Both the position numbers and the translations under genes were made by a program. A model generated the notes under the pieces. It saw only the letters and a program-made list of their open reading frames with translations. It was not told the origin of the DNA and searched no databases. This document shows, piece by piece, positions 53,258 to 62,900 of a stretch of DNA of 64,000 bases (the stretch's first letter is position 1; each line of letters starts with the position of its first letter). The stretch covers positions 1,140,722 to 1,204,721 of the forward strand of contig OY101121.1 of assembly GCA_956465555.1 (NCBI GenBank), written 5' to 3'. The stretch is from Nitzschia sp. pyKryTriq1 (taxonomy: Eukaryota > Bacillariophyta > Bacillariophyceae > Bacillariales > Bacillariaceae).

Positions 53258-54760
53258 CTACTCCTGATCGGTGGGCAACAATGCCCATCCCCGTTGGTTT
53301 TCCTTTTCGAATTGTGCTCGTTGTTCCACGGGTACGGGTGGCTGATCCAAGCCAATCATGTAAAACAAATCACGAGGGACTTGCTTCATAACGTCGCCGG
53401 GACCATTCTGACTGGGAAGTTCCGTGACCTAGTAGTTAGTATTCGTACAGTAATAGTAGGCAATGACGAGAAGAGAAGAGAGAAGTGATGAGGATCAAAA
53501 CGTGCAAAACAAACGACCGTTCAGACACGACGAACGTACCTCGTAGATGAACGGCTCCAAGCCTCGTCCAATTCCCAAATCGACTCTCATTTGCGAAAAA
53601 CACAGGGCCCCAGCTTGATGGATGCCTGTATTGACTTGATGTTCTCGAAAGGGTCTGTGACCGGCCAATAACAAAGCAGCCACCAATTGAAAGCTCCGTT
53701 CCAACAGTACTTGCGTCTCATTGGGAGAAAGTCCTCCCGCGGCCACATAATCTTCGAGCGTCAATTGATTGTAAAAATGGGTTTGCGATGCATTTTGTAG
53801 CATCTGATAAAATTCCTTGTCGGCATCCACATCACAGCCTTTAAAACAGGTACCGGTACTGGTATCACTCATACAATTATTTTTCACTGCCATACTGGAA
53901 TTGATATATGGTTGGGTGGCGAGTGTAATGACATGGTCCTTGTGTACATACGCCCGCAGGGGAAACACGGACGTGATGGCAATATGCAATCGCAATTCCG
54001 CTTTGCGATGGAACATGCCCGTTCCAAGATGTGGTTCCATGTACTTTTGAACCAAGCAATCCTCATTTTTGGTTGGAAGTTCGTCCGGGTGTGTGATCAG
54101 TTGCACACCCCTTCCTCCATGCCCCCCGTTCACATTTTTCAAAACAAACGGTGTCGCACTGCCACTGGCAAGGGATTGTTTCATGTCCACTCGCAACTGT
54201 TCTTCGTCGTCCGGCAATAAATAGCACAGTTTGGGATCGACGACTCGCAAGATCTTACACAGATATCGTTTATTGCAATAGGACTGTTGACATCCCATAC
54301 AGGGATGCCATACTTGATGAGGTTGGAGGTTTTCAAAGCCCCTTGCCATGAGAATTTTGTTGAGGCTGTAATTCATGTAGTTATCTTCAATACCGAGGTT
54401 GTTACAGTACTTGTATCCTCCATAGATGACATCCCATTCCTTGTCGAACTTGGCATCCGTGGAGAGGAAATGAAACTCCTTTTCCAAGACTTCCCTACCT
54501 GGACGGGACGATCCGTCCCTACAATGGTGGACTTTGGACCGTCGTGGTCGGGAGGTAATATTACTCGAGGACGAGGCTGCTGCTCCGAAATCAAAGTGCC
54601 AGTTGGGACCTTGGTCGAGTTCCAAGACGCGCACGGGCTGATGTATGTCTTCCTCTAGCTGATCCCCTGATAATTTTCGATGCACCATCACCGCCAGGGA
54701 CAGCAAACTCCACAAGACGAGAACCTTGAGCAGTAAAAACGAGTTCCTTCTGGTTGACAT
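53258..54760 (-). CDS. Tubulin-tyrosine-ligase-like ATP-grasp protein with N-terminal membrane anchor
   Basis: Exons 53540-54760 and 53258-53428, split by a 111-bp phase-0 intron, give 463 residues. An N-terminal span (FLLLKVLVLWSLLSLAVMV) precedes a ligase-type domain: PFVLKNVNGGHGGRGVQLI (ATP-binding loop), LVQKYMEP, ELRLHIAITSVFPLRAYVHK, and a final LGIGRGLEPFIYEV. This order matches the TTL family of amino-acid ligases. The anchor suggests a Golgi or secretory location instead of the cytoskeleton, so the substrate may not be tubulin. The second exon (VTELPSQNGPGDVMKQVPRD...) lacks any family motif but is required by the splice frame, which ends in a proper stop at 53258. Confidence 0.85.
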
Positions 54761-55380
54761 TATGATCTTGCCCCCGCGGAAGAAAAGTAAAAATGGCCCA
54801 TAGAGTAGTATACTCGTACACGGTGTATTCTTGTGTAATGGATTGTTGTTGCTGTTATGTTGTGGTGGTCGTCGAGCATTTTCTCTCTCTACTACTAGTA
54901 GCAGCTAGTAGTAGTAGTCGATCCATCGCAGTCGGCATGGAATTTTTTTGGGTCAACGGCACGGTGTGCTTTTGGCGGGAACTATGATACAGTAAATACA
55001 TCTCCGGGTCCTGTCCGACGTCAACCGTTTCAACGCATTTATTTAGAGAGCGCACCTTTATTTCGTATGGTGCGCCCCCGGATAATATCTCCTTTTTTCT
55101 CGCCCCTTTTTCCCGCCAGGAATACAGTACAACATTCGTACTACAGTACACTATCCCGTCTCTGGGTCATTCGAAGAATAATCGAAATAATAGTCTAATC
55201 CATCAGATTTCACACTATCTACTCTAGAGTCTAGCTAAAGAAACCCAGCAGGCGAAGATGAATAATGAATTTTTGAGGTATGGTTGGTTATGCGTGGAAG
55301 AATACTCGTTGGCCATTCCTTCGTTTGCTCGAGTGAGTCGGTCGGTCCTGATCCTTCCCAAACCAGTTTCCAATCCTTTA
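54761..55380. other. Spacer, TTL-like / TLDc
   Basis: I see no gene. Short TAGTAG/CTACTA runs occur near 54890-54920. A run of open codons on the minus strand at 55224-55380 overlaps the TLDc gene and is not protein-like. Confidence 0.4.
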
Positions 55381-57039
55381 TTAGTCGTCATGGAACAGAT
55401 TCCGGCGAGATACTTTGGGTGTATGCGGTTTATTTTCAACGTAGTAGCCCATGCCGTCTTCATCATCGGCCACAAAGGAATGGCGCCCACGGCACTGGCG
55501 GCGATGCTCAAACAGACTCGTTCCGAATATCCCTTCTTGAAAGTCCTCCAGGAATTGACGTTTGTCGACCTTGGCGGACTTGATCCGCATCCCTTCGCGG
55601 TACTCTTGTTGCGCCTTGCCTTTCTCCACGGCTTCGCTGTATTTTTCCTCACTGACATTGACGGCCCAGATTTCAATAACATCCACATCAAAATATAGTT
55701 CATGATCAGATAGCAAAGGTCCCACCTCAAAAGCTTTATCCAGCGATTGAGCCTTGCAAAGTTCGAAGGTTGGGGTAATATGAAGTCGAGGAGACGTGTC
55801 TGCCACACCCCCGATGCAGAGTCCATAGAGGTGTCCAGGACTATGCACTACAGGATTGTGTAGATACATGCTATGCTTGCCTTGTCCCGTCGGACCATAA
55901 AATTGAAGGGAAGGTTTCAACCCAAACAAGAAGGAATCCGCTTCCTGTCCGAACCAATGACGAGATTCCTTCCACGGCTCGCTAGAGTAAAAGCCAAAGG
56001 AATCGCCAGCTGTTGTTTGGGCCAAAATCACAGTAGGACCAAGGTATCCCAACAGAGCTTGTTGAAAGGTGGAAAAGGAAAACCCGTCAAAGTCACTTGA
56101 GTACTCTCGGATCCATTTGCCTCCTAGTTGGGGTGACAACAGTGCAATCGATGATGGAGCAGTTTGGAACGAGTCTGACCATAGTGCGCATTCCTGATCG
56201 GTCAATGGAAAGCGCAAGGGTGGATTGGATGGTCGAAAGGGATGTCGTGGCCCAAAAAGCGCACAATGCGCAAACGTCGAGAGCGCCTGATGAACTTGTG
56301 GGATGACAGCATTGACCCAGCTTGTCCATTCCACTTCCGACACACCATTGGAACTGCTAGAAGAAGCCCTTTGCGACAAAGAATCGATCCAAGCTGGTGG
56401 GCATGGTCGCATGTACTTGGGTCTTCCCGACTGCAAAAAGTGCGCTGCGAGGATCAGCCGATAGACAAGACCCACAAGCCCTTCGGGCGTCGGTGTAGCC
56501 GCACTATCCGAACTGACAACTTGATAGATCGTTTGAATCAAGTTTTTCGGGCTTCGTCTGCCGATCAAAGAGGACATTGCTTCGAGGTACTTGAATGTGT
56601 TGTCGTCATCATGGCCACTTCCCACCACAAAAGCATTCTCGTACGCTTGTTGAAGGAGCAGCGGGGATTCCGGAAGAAAAGTTGCTTCCGCATATGCAAG
56701 CCGTTCCATACGAATACTCGCATTCATACGCGCATTAGTTTCATCATCGTCGGAGCCATTTTTTCCTTCCACTGCCACTAGTGTGCAGAAAGTAGTTGTT
56801 CCCGGCTGAAAGTTTGGGTAGCAATTTAATAAGAGGTCCAGTTCGTCTCCGGACAGCGGAAAGGTATCCAGCATGGCCTCGCGCAATGGTGAGGACGAGG
56901 ACGACGAGGACGACGACAGCGCTGGTTGGCCGTCAAGCGCGTCGTCGGCACCTTCTTTCCGGGATGCTCCATCGCCGTCGGCGACCGAACAGTCCTCCCC
57001 AGCGTCCAAAATCCGGTTGTCTTCGGGCGGCATGGTCAT
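55381..57039 (-). CDS. TLDc-domain protein (MEAK7-like)
   Basis: A single exon encodes 552 residues (start 57039, or 57033 two codons later). An acidic, Ser-rich N terminus precedes a helical middle. A TLDc domain occupies about residues 320-470: EYSSDFDGFSFSTFQQALLG, VILAQTTAGDSFGFYSSEPW, LQFYGPTGQGKHSMYL and LYFDVDVIEIWAVN. In the family this domain binds the V-ATPase or acts in oxidation resistance, and MEAK7 (TLDC1) also signals through mTOR. The domain match is good; the closer name is inferred from domain order. The 5' leader contains a (GTT)n run at 57043-57067. Confidence 0.85.
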   Translation of the reverse strand: MTMPPEDNRILDAGEDCSVADGDGASRKEGADDALDGQPALSSSSSSSSSPLREAMLDTFPLSGDELDLLLNCYPNFQPGTTTFCTLVAVEGKNGSDDDETNARMNASIRMERLAYAEATFLPESPLLLQQAYENAFVVGSGHDDDNTFKYLEAMSSLIGRRSPKNLIQTIYQVVSSDSAATPTPEGLVGLVYRLILAAHFLQSGRPKYMRPCPPAWIDSLSQRASSSSSNGVSEVEWTSWVNAVIPQVHQALSTFAHCALFGPRHPFRPSNPPLRFPLTDQECALWSDSFQTAPSSIALLSPQLGGKWIREYSSDFDGFSFSTFQQALLGYLGPTVILAQTTAGDSFGFYSSEPWKESRHWFGQEADSFLFGLKPSLQFYGPTGQGKHSMYLHNPVVHSPGHLYGLCIGGVADTSPRLHITPTFELCKAQSLDKAFEVGPLLSDHELYFDVDVIEIWAVNVSEEKYSEAVEKGKAQQEYREGMRIKSAKVDKRQFLEDFQEGIFGTSLFEHRRQCRGRHSFVADDEDGMGYYVENKPHTPKVSRRNLFHDD

Positions 57040-57824
57040 GAGTTGTTGTTGTTGTTGTTGTTGTTGTTAAAAGAAAAAATTGAATAAAAAATGAAAATCG
57101 GAAGTGCCTACTACTAGTAGTCTTGAGCAGATGGCGAGCCTTTCGTCTCCGCAGCTTGTCACACGAGCCCACACAATCAATGCTGCTGTACGGTATTATT
57201 ATTGTGCACTTGACGATCTGGAGTATTAGTAAGCGACCTAATAGTAACGCTTTCTTGTTGGCACACTCTTGGCTGTTGAATAAAGGTCGAAGACAACAAC
57301 CCGAACTCTACGGGTAGCTCAGAGCGGCTCTCGGCGGGGTACGTGTACTGTACGAGTACGATGAACCATCAACAAAATCGGCAATCCTCAATCCTGTTTG
57401 ATGGCGCGGCGGCGATGGCAACGATGATAGCACGGGCATGGAGCGCACGGAACAATGTTGAATGTTCTTGGCAGGTAAAAGACCGTTATAATGATGTTGT
57501 GCGGTTCTCTTTTGTCCCCCGCAGATATATCCCGTTCTGGACTTCCCCCCTTTTACCGTACCCTGTGAGACTGACGGCTGCAGTTCTTGGATAGATGCTG
57601 TGCAGTAAACTGTTGATCCTCCAAATAGATGTCCGTGCCTTCATCAGTCACAGACTCTTTCCAACTTTTTACCACACTTTCTACTCTCCTCAAAACTTCT
57701 AGCTTGGTGTTTTTATCAAACAAACACATTGACAATGTGAGCCATGTGTGGCATCTGCAGGAACAACCACCAAGGCATTCCGGCAGCGAAAGATGATCGA
57801 ACACGACTTCGACTGTACGAGTCG
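57040..57824. other. Spacer upstream of the TLDc gene
   Basis: It holds a (GTT)n microsatellite at 57043-57067 and a small GTAC cluster at 57340-57360. No gene is seen. Confidence 0.45.
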
Positions 57825-58700
57825 CGTAGACCGTGTGTATTGCACTCGCCCCCATGTTCTGGGATCTACGAGCGTTTGTATGGGGGTATCATTCGTATGT
57901 TATAAGTATCTCAATTATGCCTTCGCGAACACGAACGGTTCCATTGTTTCGAACTTCCGTAATAACGTATGGACCTTTGTATGGGTCCGTTCCGAATTTT
58001 GTGTTTTGATCCTGTTTTATGAGGATTTCGTCCCCGACTTGGTAGTTATGGGGAATTCGCTTCGAGTTCTCTCGCGCGTTGTTTTGTTTGATAAGTTTCT
58101 GTTTGCGATCCTTGATCAGTTTCCAATTTGCTTCGAATTGGATGTTCATAATAGCGTCTCGTCCGAACACGAGTTGCATTGGGGTTGCTTGAGTTGTGGT
58201 GTGGACGGTAGCTCTTACTGCGAAGGCTACTGCGTTGAGGATTCCTGCTAGAGGGTCTTCGTCGTCCATGTCTAATGAATTGTTATTTTGGAACTACTTG
58301 TTTCAAAATCAATTGTTGAGAAAAGATATTGCGCTGACTTGGCGAAATATTAGTCTTGCATGACTTTCACATGGTTGACCAGATGAATCTATTTCATGTG
58401 GTGTGAATCTCATTTTATGTGGTGAGCTATTTTCGGTGCCTGTTTGGCAGTTGTAGTCTAGTACATAGACTTGTAGTTTCTGTTGAGTCTTTGCAACGGA
58501 CGGGGGCCAGTCGTACGTCGCGCGTCTCACACGCACCCGAGTCATTACGGGCCGACCACGTCATCGACTGGTCGTGGCTAGGGCGTCTGCGCATGCACGG
58601 CGCGAACTAGCGTGGAAGATCCTTCAGGACATTATCTACCGACGACGGGCAGACTATGGTCGTACGAGTCGCGTAGACCGTGTCTATTGCAAAAGCGTGG
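57825..58700 (-). mobile_element. Fossil Ty3/gypsy-like retrotransposon fragment (integrase C terminus)
   Basis: The minus strand encodes the C-terminal end of a retrotransposon integrase, with a TPMQLVFGRDAI segment and a QVGDEILIKQ segment typical of gypsy-like elements. It is a partial, broken copy. Near-identical 28-bp blocks, TACGAGTCGCGTAGACCGTG plus eight more bases, lie at about 57825-57852 and 58662-58690, in the same orientation, about 840 bp apart and on either side of the fragment. They could be remnants of terminal repeats or of an insertion into a repeat. Low divergence between the blocks suggests a moderately young insertion. Family placement is from motifs alone. Confidence 0.65.
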
Positions 58701-59171
58701 AGGTGGCGGCGGTAGAGGTGGTGGCGATCAAAAGCGCCAATCTCGCCGTACGCGGATCAAAGGGCCATCTAGACATTCTGGATGAGCAAGGGAGTGGAAT
58801 CACATTGGTCAAATGCTGTCCAAATGCATGTGCCAAGTAAAAGTTTAGTTACAGTTAAGTTTGGTTGGTAGGTTGGTATGGTAGTATCATGACTCGACGT
58901 ACGTATAAATACAAGACGCGGGTACCTAAGGCGCGGCGGGGGCACCAAAAACCAAAGATCCAAATCATCAAAACCGATCGAGCGAGAGGAACCGCAAAAA
59001 CCAATAATCATCTTGCGATGATGCGCCTCTCCTTCGCTTTTACAGTACTCGTACGAGTATTTTCGTCGAAGAAGGTCGGAAGGAAAAGATAGAAACAATA
59101 TTTCCACCTGTTGTTTCCGATAAACACAGACAAACAATAGAGAAAACTTCCAGCTCTCGAACTCTTGGAAC
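58701..59171. other. Spacer upstream of the VHL-like peptidase gene
   Basis: 471 bp without a recognised gene. Confidence 0.4.
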
Positions 59172-60527
59172 ATGGGTCCTCCTTCGGCGGGATCCAATAG
59201 TTCGTGGTTGGGTCGCATCTTTTCGTTCTTTCGAGACAGTATTCCAAAACCGGAACTAGGGCAGACCTGGGAGGGGCCGGAAGCCTCCCAAGCTTATCAG
59301 GATGGAAGTTTACAGTCTCAGCAGGCGGGGAAATCGCTTCGAATTGCCTTTCGCAATTTATCGTCGGTCCCGCTCTTGCTGTGCTGGGTGTCCGAGAATG
59401 GAGATCTCAATCACTTCTATAAGTTGCCCCCTGCATCTGGCCTGACTGGGTTTTCGGATACGACAGTGACGGAAGGAGATCACATCGAACACACCTGTGC
59501 TGGGCATGCCTTTTGTTTAGCATATCTTCCTGAAAAGCAAATGGTGGAAGCGAAACGACTCAAGTCACTACAGGATCTGTCATCGATCATTGGAGGATAT
59601 CGACCATTTCAAAATTGCAATGAAGAACAAGTACATTTGGTCACAATATCACGAGGGAAAGACGACTCGGAAGAAGAAACCATATGCTGCCAGCCCACCA
59701 CCAGTAAAAATCTTCGACGACGAAAGCGACGCAAATTGGCGTTTGTCCACGAAGAGGGCAGTGACGACGAAGATGAAGAAGATCGAAAATGGTGGGTGGA
59801 TGCACGAGTGGCTGAAATTGATCCCACTCCCTGGGATACCTCTACGAAAGTGTATGAATTGCGCATGATGGGTGGTTGGCCAGTTTATGCAGAACCGAAT
59901 TGGTTTGGTGGGGATTCTGGGTTAGAGCGACGACTGGCCCAAGACTTACAGGAAGCCAGCAACATTCTTCCTAGCCATGCTGTAGAGTACCTTCGACAAA
60001 ACTGTCCCATCTGGGTCAATTCGTCTATTAAATTTGGTCCCAAGGCCTGCCCTATCAAAGGGCGGGGCTGTTGTTATCATCCCGATAAAGATTGGCTCGT
60101 TGAAAATGGAATGAGTGTGTCGAAGTACAAATGTGTGGAGATACATGATGGCACTGGCTATAAAAAGGACTTGGATTTTTGGGGTCGCGGTGGTATAATG
60201 GTACACGAATTGAGCCATGCATATCACCACCGCATGCTCCCTGATGGATATAGTAACAAAGAAATTCTAGCTTGCTACAAACAAGCTATGAAGGAGGGAC
60301 TCTATGACAAGGTGAAAGTTCACGGACCGCAAGGTCCAGAGGCCAAAGCTTATGCCTGCAGCAACGACAAAGAATACTTTGCTGAGCTCTCGACAGCCTT
60401 TTTGGGAGGCAAAGATGATCGAAAAGAGTACAACAAGTGGTATCCTTTCAATCGTGCACAGCTCAAGACACATGACCCACGAGCATACAAGCTCCTGTGT
60501 CGACTTTGGAAAGTCGAGCCGAATTAG
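59172..60527 (+). CDS. VHL-beta-like domain fused to a HEXXH zinc metallopeptidase
   Basis: A single exon encodes 451 residues. Near residues 55-115 the sequence LRIAFRNLSSVPLLLCWVSE, then LPPASGLT and a Thr/His/Ala-rich turn, resembles the beta domain of von Hippel-Lindau protein. A basic, acidic linker follows. The C-terminal part has IKFGPKACPIKGRGCCYHPD, EIHDGTGYKKDLDFWGRGG, and the zinc motif HELSH at H345-H349 (HELSHAYHHRML), with a downstream EYFAELSTAFLG that may give the third ligand. A similar peptidase domain is found in fungal and algal proteins without a VHL-like part. No signal peptide is seen. Peptidase activity is inferred from the motif. Confidence 0.75.
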   Translation: MGPPSAGSNSSWLGRIFSFFRDSIPKPELGQTWEGPEASQAYQDGSLQSQQAGKSLRIAFRNLSSVPLLLCWVSENGDLNHFYKLPPASGLTGFSDTTVTEGDHIEHTCAGHAFCLAYLPEKQMVEAKRLKSLQDLSSIIGGYRPFQNCNEEQVHLVTISRGKDDSEEETICCQPTTSKNLRRRKRRKLAFVHEEGSDDEDEEDRKWWVDARVAEIDPTPWDTSTKVYELRMMGGWPVYAEPNWFGGDSGLERRLAQDLQEASNILPSHAVEYLRQNCPIWVNSSIKFGPKACPIKGRGCCYHPDKDWLVENGMSVSKYKCVEIHDGTGYKKDLDFWGRGGIMVHELSHAYHHRMLPDGYSNKEILACYKQAMKEGLYDKVKVHGPQGPEAKAYACSNDKEYFAELSTAFLGGKDDRKEYNKWYPFNRAQLKTHDPRAYKLLCRLWKVEPN

Positions 60528-60557
60528 AAAATTCCAGTTTTAAAGTATTGTATTATT

Positions 60558-62057
60558 CTATGTTTCTTGTCCAGCCAAGGTTGAAACAAACGAGCCCCAA
60601 ATATAATCTGTAGCGTTTCCAAATATTGACGAATTCACGGGATCGCCCCACCCGTAAATCCATCCGTTCTTCACTGTATTCATAATCGATCGGATATGCT
60701 TTTTCTGACCATCGTCAACTTTTCGAAAGAGTTCATCCAGGACCTGTACTCCGCCATCCAGGAAGCTTTGCTCGTCTACTTCTGGGAAAATGTCCCACGG
60801 AATTCGATCCGGAAAGGGCAAATGTGGATATTGGGGTCCGGTAGGTTTCCAACCGTAGCCTACATGACAGGGTGGCTCGCACAATCCCCGCAATCGAGAC
60901 CCTACACGAATAGGAATACATCCAGAGACCATAGCGGAAGTCAAACTGCGTGACGTTGGAGTATCGCCACAGAGAATCAAGCAATAGTCGCTCGTTGCCA
61001 TGCGATGGTTGTATTCCGATTGGTTGAGTCTATTGTATTTGGTCACCAATCGCACATCCATGCGAGCATCATTCTTTAATGGTAGAATCAGCTTATCGCG
61101 ATGACAACCAGCCCATGCTTTGGCATCGCGTCGATTTTCTCCGACGTAAAACACGAAATTCGATTTTCTCGGCGATGTGGACGACAATGACCTGGTTGCT
61201 GTCAGCTGTAAATGGCCGCCGGGCAAGGATGATGACGACTCGTCGGGTCGTACAACATACGGAATGGGAAGGATACGCTCGATGGGTACACCTTGCCAGA
61301 ATTCGTTCCTCTCAAATCCAAGTGACCAGAGATTTGAAATCCCCTTCTCTTTCAACCGTTTTGCTAGAGCACGAACGCCAATGTCATTCGCCACCTTCGG
61401 ATTCCAAGTTGGGATCAAGAGTAAATGAGGCTTGCTTTTAGAATTCAAACTATCCCCGTGGATGCTGTCTAAACTAGTTTCATAAGTCTGAAGCAAGGCA
61501 GAGTGGTTAGCAGGTGCGCCTTTCTTCCCCTTTCTCTTGGCAGTCGGCGCATTCAAGTGAAAGTAACCAGCAATCAAAATCACATCGGCCTCGTTTGAAT
61601 CTTTAGTTTGCCCTTGTTCGTACGACATGCGTGAAAAACCTCTGTGAAGCCAGACTTCTGCGCTTTCCTCGTTCAAGTGCCTCTGGTAGTAGGTAGATGC
61701 ACGGAGGAGGGTGTGGTTGGAGAGAAAATTAGAGGTGTATTCGTTGGGTGCCAGCAAAAAGAATTTGAGGGAAGCATTCTTCCAAACTGGAACAGTAACC
61801 TTCATATTCCCGACTTCCGCTGTCGCAGCGGAAGAATCATCATCGTCCCTTTCAATCCCTTTCGTATTTGTCTCTTGATTGATGTGGGAGGTGCGATTCC
61901 CAGAGCGTTCGGGTGCCCACTTGGGCGTTTCTGGCGCGTCGTTCGTATCCGGGACGTCGAGGAGTCCAGAGGCTTCCAGGCTCCTCCAGTTATAACCAAG
62001 CGTAACGACCACCACCAGCGCTACCAGACATTGGAAGAACACACCCAGCGTCCTCAT
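60558..62057 (-). CDS. Exostosin-family (GT47) glycosyltransferase
   Basis: A single exon encodes 499 residues from ATG 62057, the start of a signal-anchor (MRTLGVFFQCLVALVVVVTL). The lumenal domain carries KSNFVFYVGENRRDAKAW and, near residue 390, SDYCLILCGDTPTSRSLTSA followed by MVSGCIPIRVG, the exostosin core (S-x-(F/Y)-C-L-x-P-x-G-D). GT47 enzymes add glucuronosyl, galactosyl or arabinosyl residues to polysaccharides in the Golgi; diatoms have many. The frame is open upstream for 33 codons without a better start. It converges with the peptidase gene (30 bp between stops). Confidence 0.9.
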   Translation of the reverse strand: MRTLGVFFQCLVALVVVVTLGYNWRSLEASGLLDVPDTNDAPETPKWAPERSGNRTSHINQETNTKGIERDDDDSSAATAEVGNMKVTVPVWKNASLKFFLLAPNEYTSNFLSNHTLLRASTYYQRHLNEESAEVWLHRGFSRMSYEQGQTKDSNEADVILIAGYFHLNAPTAKRKGKKGAPANHSALLQTYETSLDSIHGDSLNSKSKPHLLLIPTWNPKVANDIGVRALAKRLKEKGISNLWSLGFERNEFWQGVPIERILPIPYVVRPDESSSSLPGGHLQLTATRSLSSTSPRKSNFVFYVGENRRDAKAWAGCHRDKLILPLKNDARMDVRLVTKYNRLNQSEYNHRMATSDYCLILCGDTPTSRSLTSAMVSGCIPIRVGSRLRGLCEPPCHVGYGWKPTGPQYPHLPFPDRIPWDIFPEVDEQSFLDGGVQVLDELFRKVDDGQKKHIRSIMNTVKNGWIYGWGDPVNSSIFGNATDYIWGSFVSTLAGQET

Positions 62058-62571
62058 CGTCGTATGACATTGTGTGACCGGATAGGCAGCTCCACAGCCA
62101 CAGCAGAAGTACCAGGTACCAGTCGAGTGAGTGGTGCTATCAAGTAAATGATACAAGTACTGCTCTCTATATGTGATACGAATATGCTGTTTGCTGTAGC
62201 TGGTACCAGGTACGATACCGGTACGATACGATGTCCCTCACGATGAAAGCTCCCACAGCGAAGCGAATGATGGACTGGTTGGATTTGAGATTCTTCTCTC
62301 CCCTCTACCGGTACATACGTACGAGTGCTCGTACTGCTCACTCACCACTGAACATGCGCTACGCGCGCTTTTGCTCTCAAGCATCCGTCGGCAGAGTCAG
62401 AGTCGTCGTCGTCGGTGCCTCCCTCTCCCGCCTACGAGTACCGGTATGACAGAAGAATATTCAATAATACAAATCAAATCGCAAGTATTACCCGGTACCG
62501 GTACTTTTATCGCATCGACTCATCTACTTTGCTCGTGGAGCAGATAATACTGTAGCGAGAGCTGTTTTAAA
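62058..62571. repeat. Spacer with GTAC/CCGG palindrome clusters
   Basis: Clusters at 62111-62124, 62196-62230, 62307-62335 and 62437-62505 (CGAGTACCGGTATGAC; CCCGGTACCGGTAC) lie between two divergent genes. Confidence 0.8.
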
Positions 62572-62900
62572 ATGAGTGGTGCTGCCGAAACTTCCACGCC
62601 AGAAGGATCTTGGGTTCCTTTCATCGTTTTGTTTTTGGTAGCCTTGGTTTGGTGGGCTTCCTTCGGTCAATCGCAGCGAGCCGTCAAGTTTCGACGGTGG
62701 TACAATTTGCAGGTAGGTTCTTTGAATCATCTGGCTGAGATAAGAATGATGCTCGTTGATGATTCATTCTCCACTCATTCCGTTATTTTTTCCCGCAGAG
62801 AGTCCAATGGAAGAAAAAGCTGGGATTACGAGACGAGAGCATTTATAAGGACGGGGCTGCCGGAGACGGGGCCAACCAAAGACACAAACGTCAAGGGTGA
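62572..62900 (+). CDS. 80-residue single-span membrane protein
   Basis: Exons 62572-62712 and 62799-62900, split by an 86-bp phase-0 intron, give 80 residues. A short polar head is followed by one span (WVPFIVLFLVALVWWASF) and then a basic cytosolic part (QRAVKFRRWYNLQRVQWKKK). The end is Gly/Asp/Arg-rich. An alternative acceptor two bases further gives a shorter product that stops early. The positive-inside rule places the C terminus in the cytosol. Function is unknown. Confidence 0.6.

Noticed and set aside
55224-55826. 200-codon frame on the minus strand inside the TLDc gene
   Set aside because: Wrong phase relative to the TLDc frame, which has a clear domain match.
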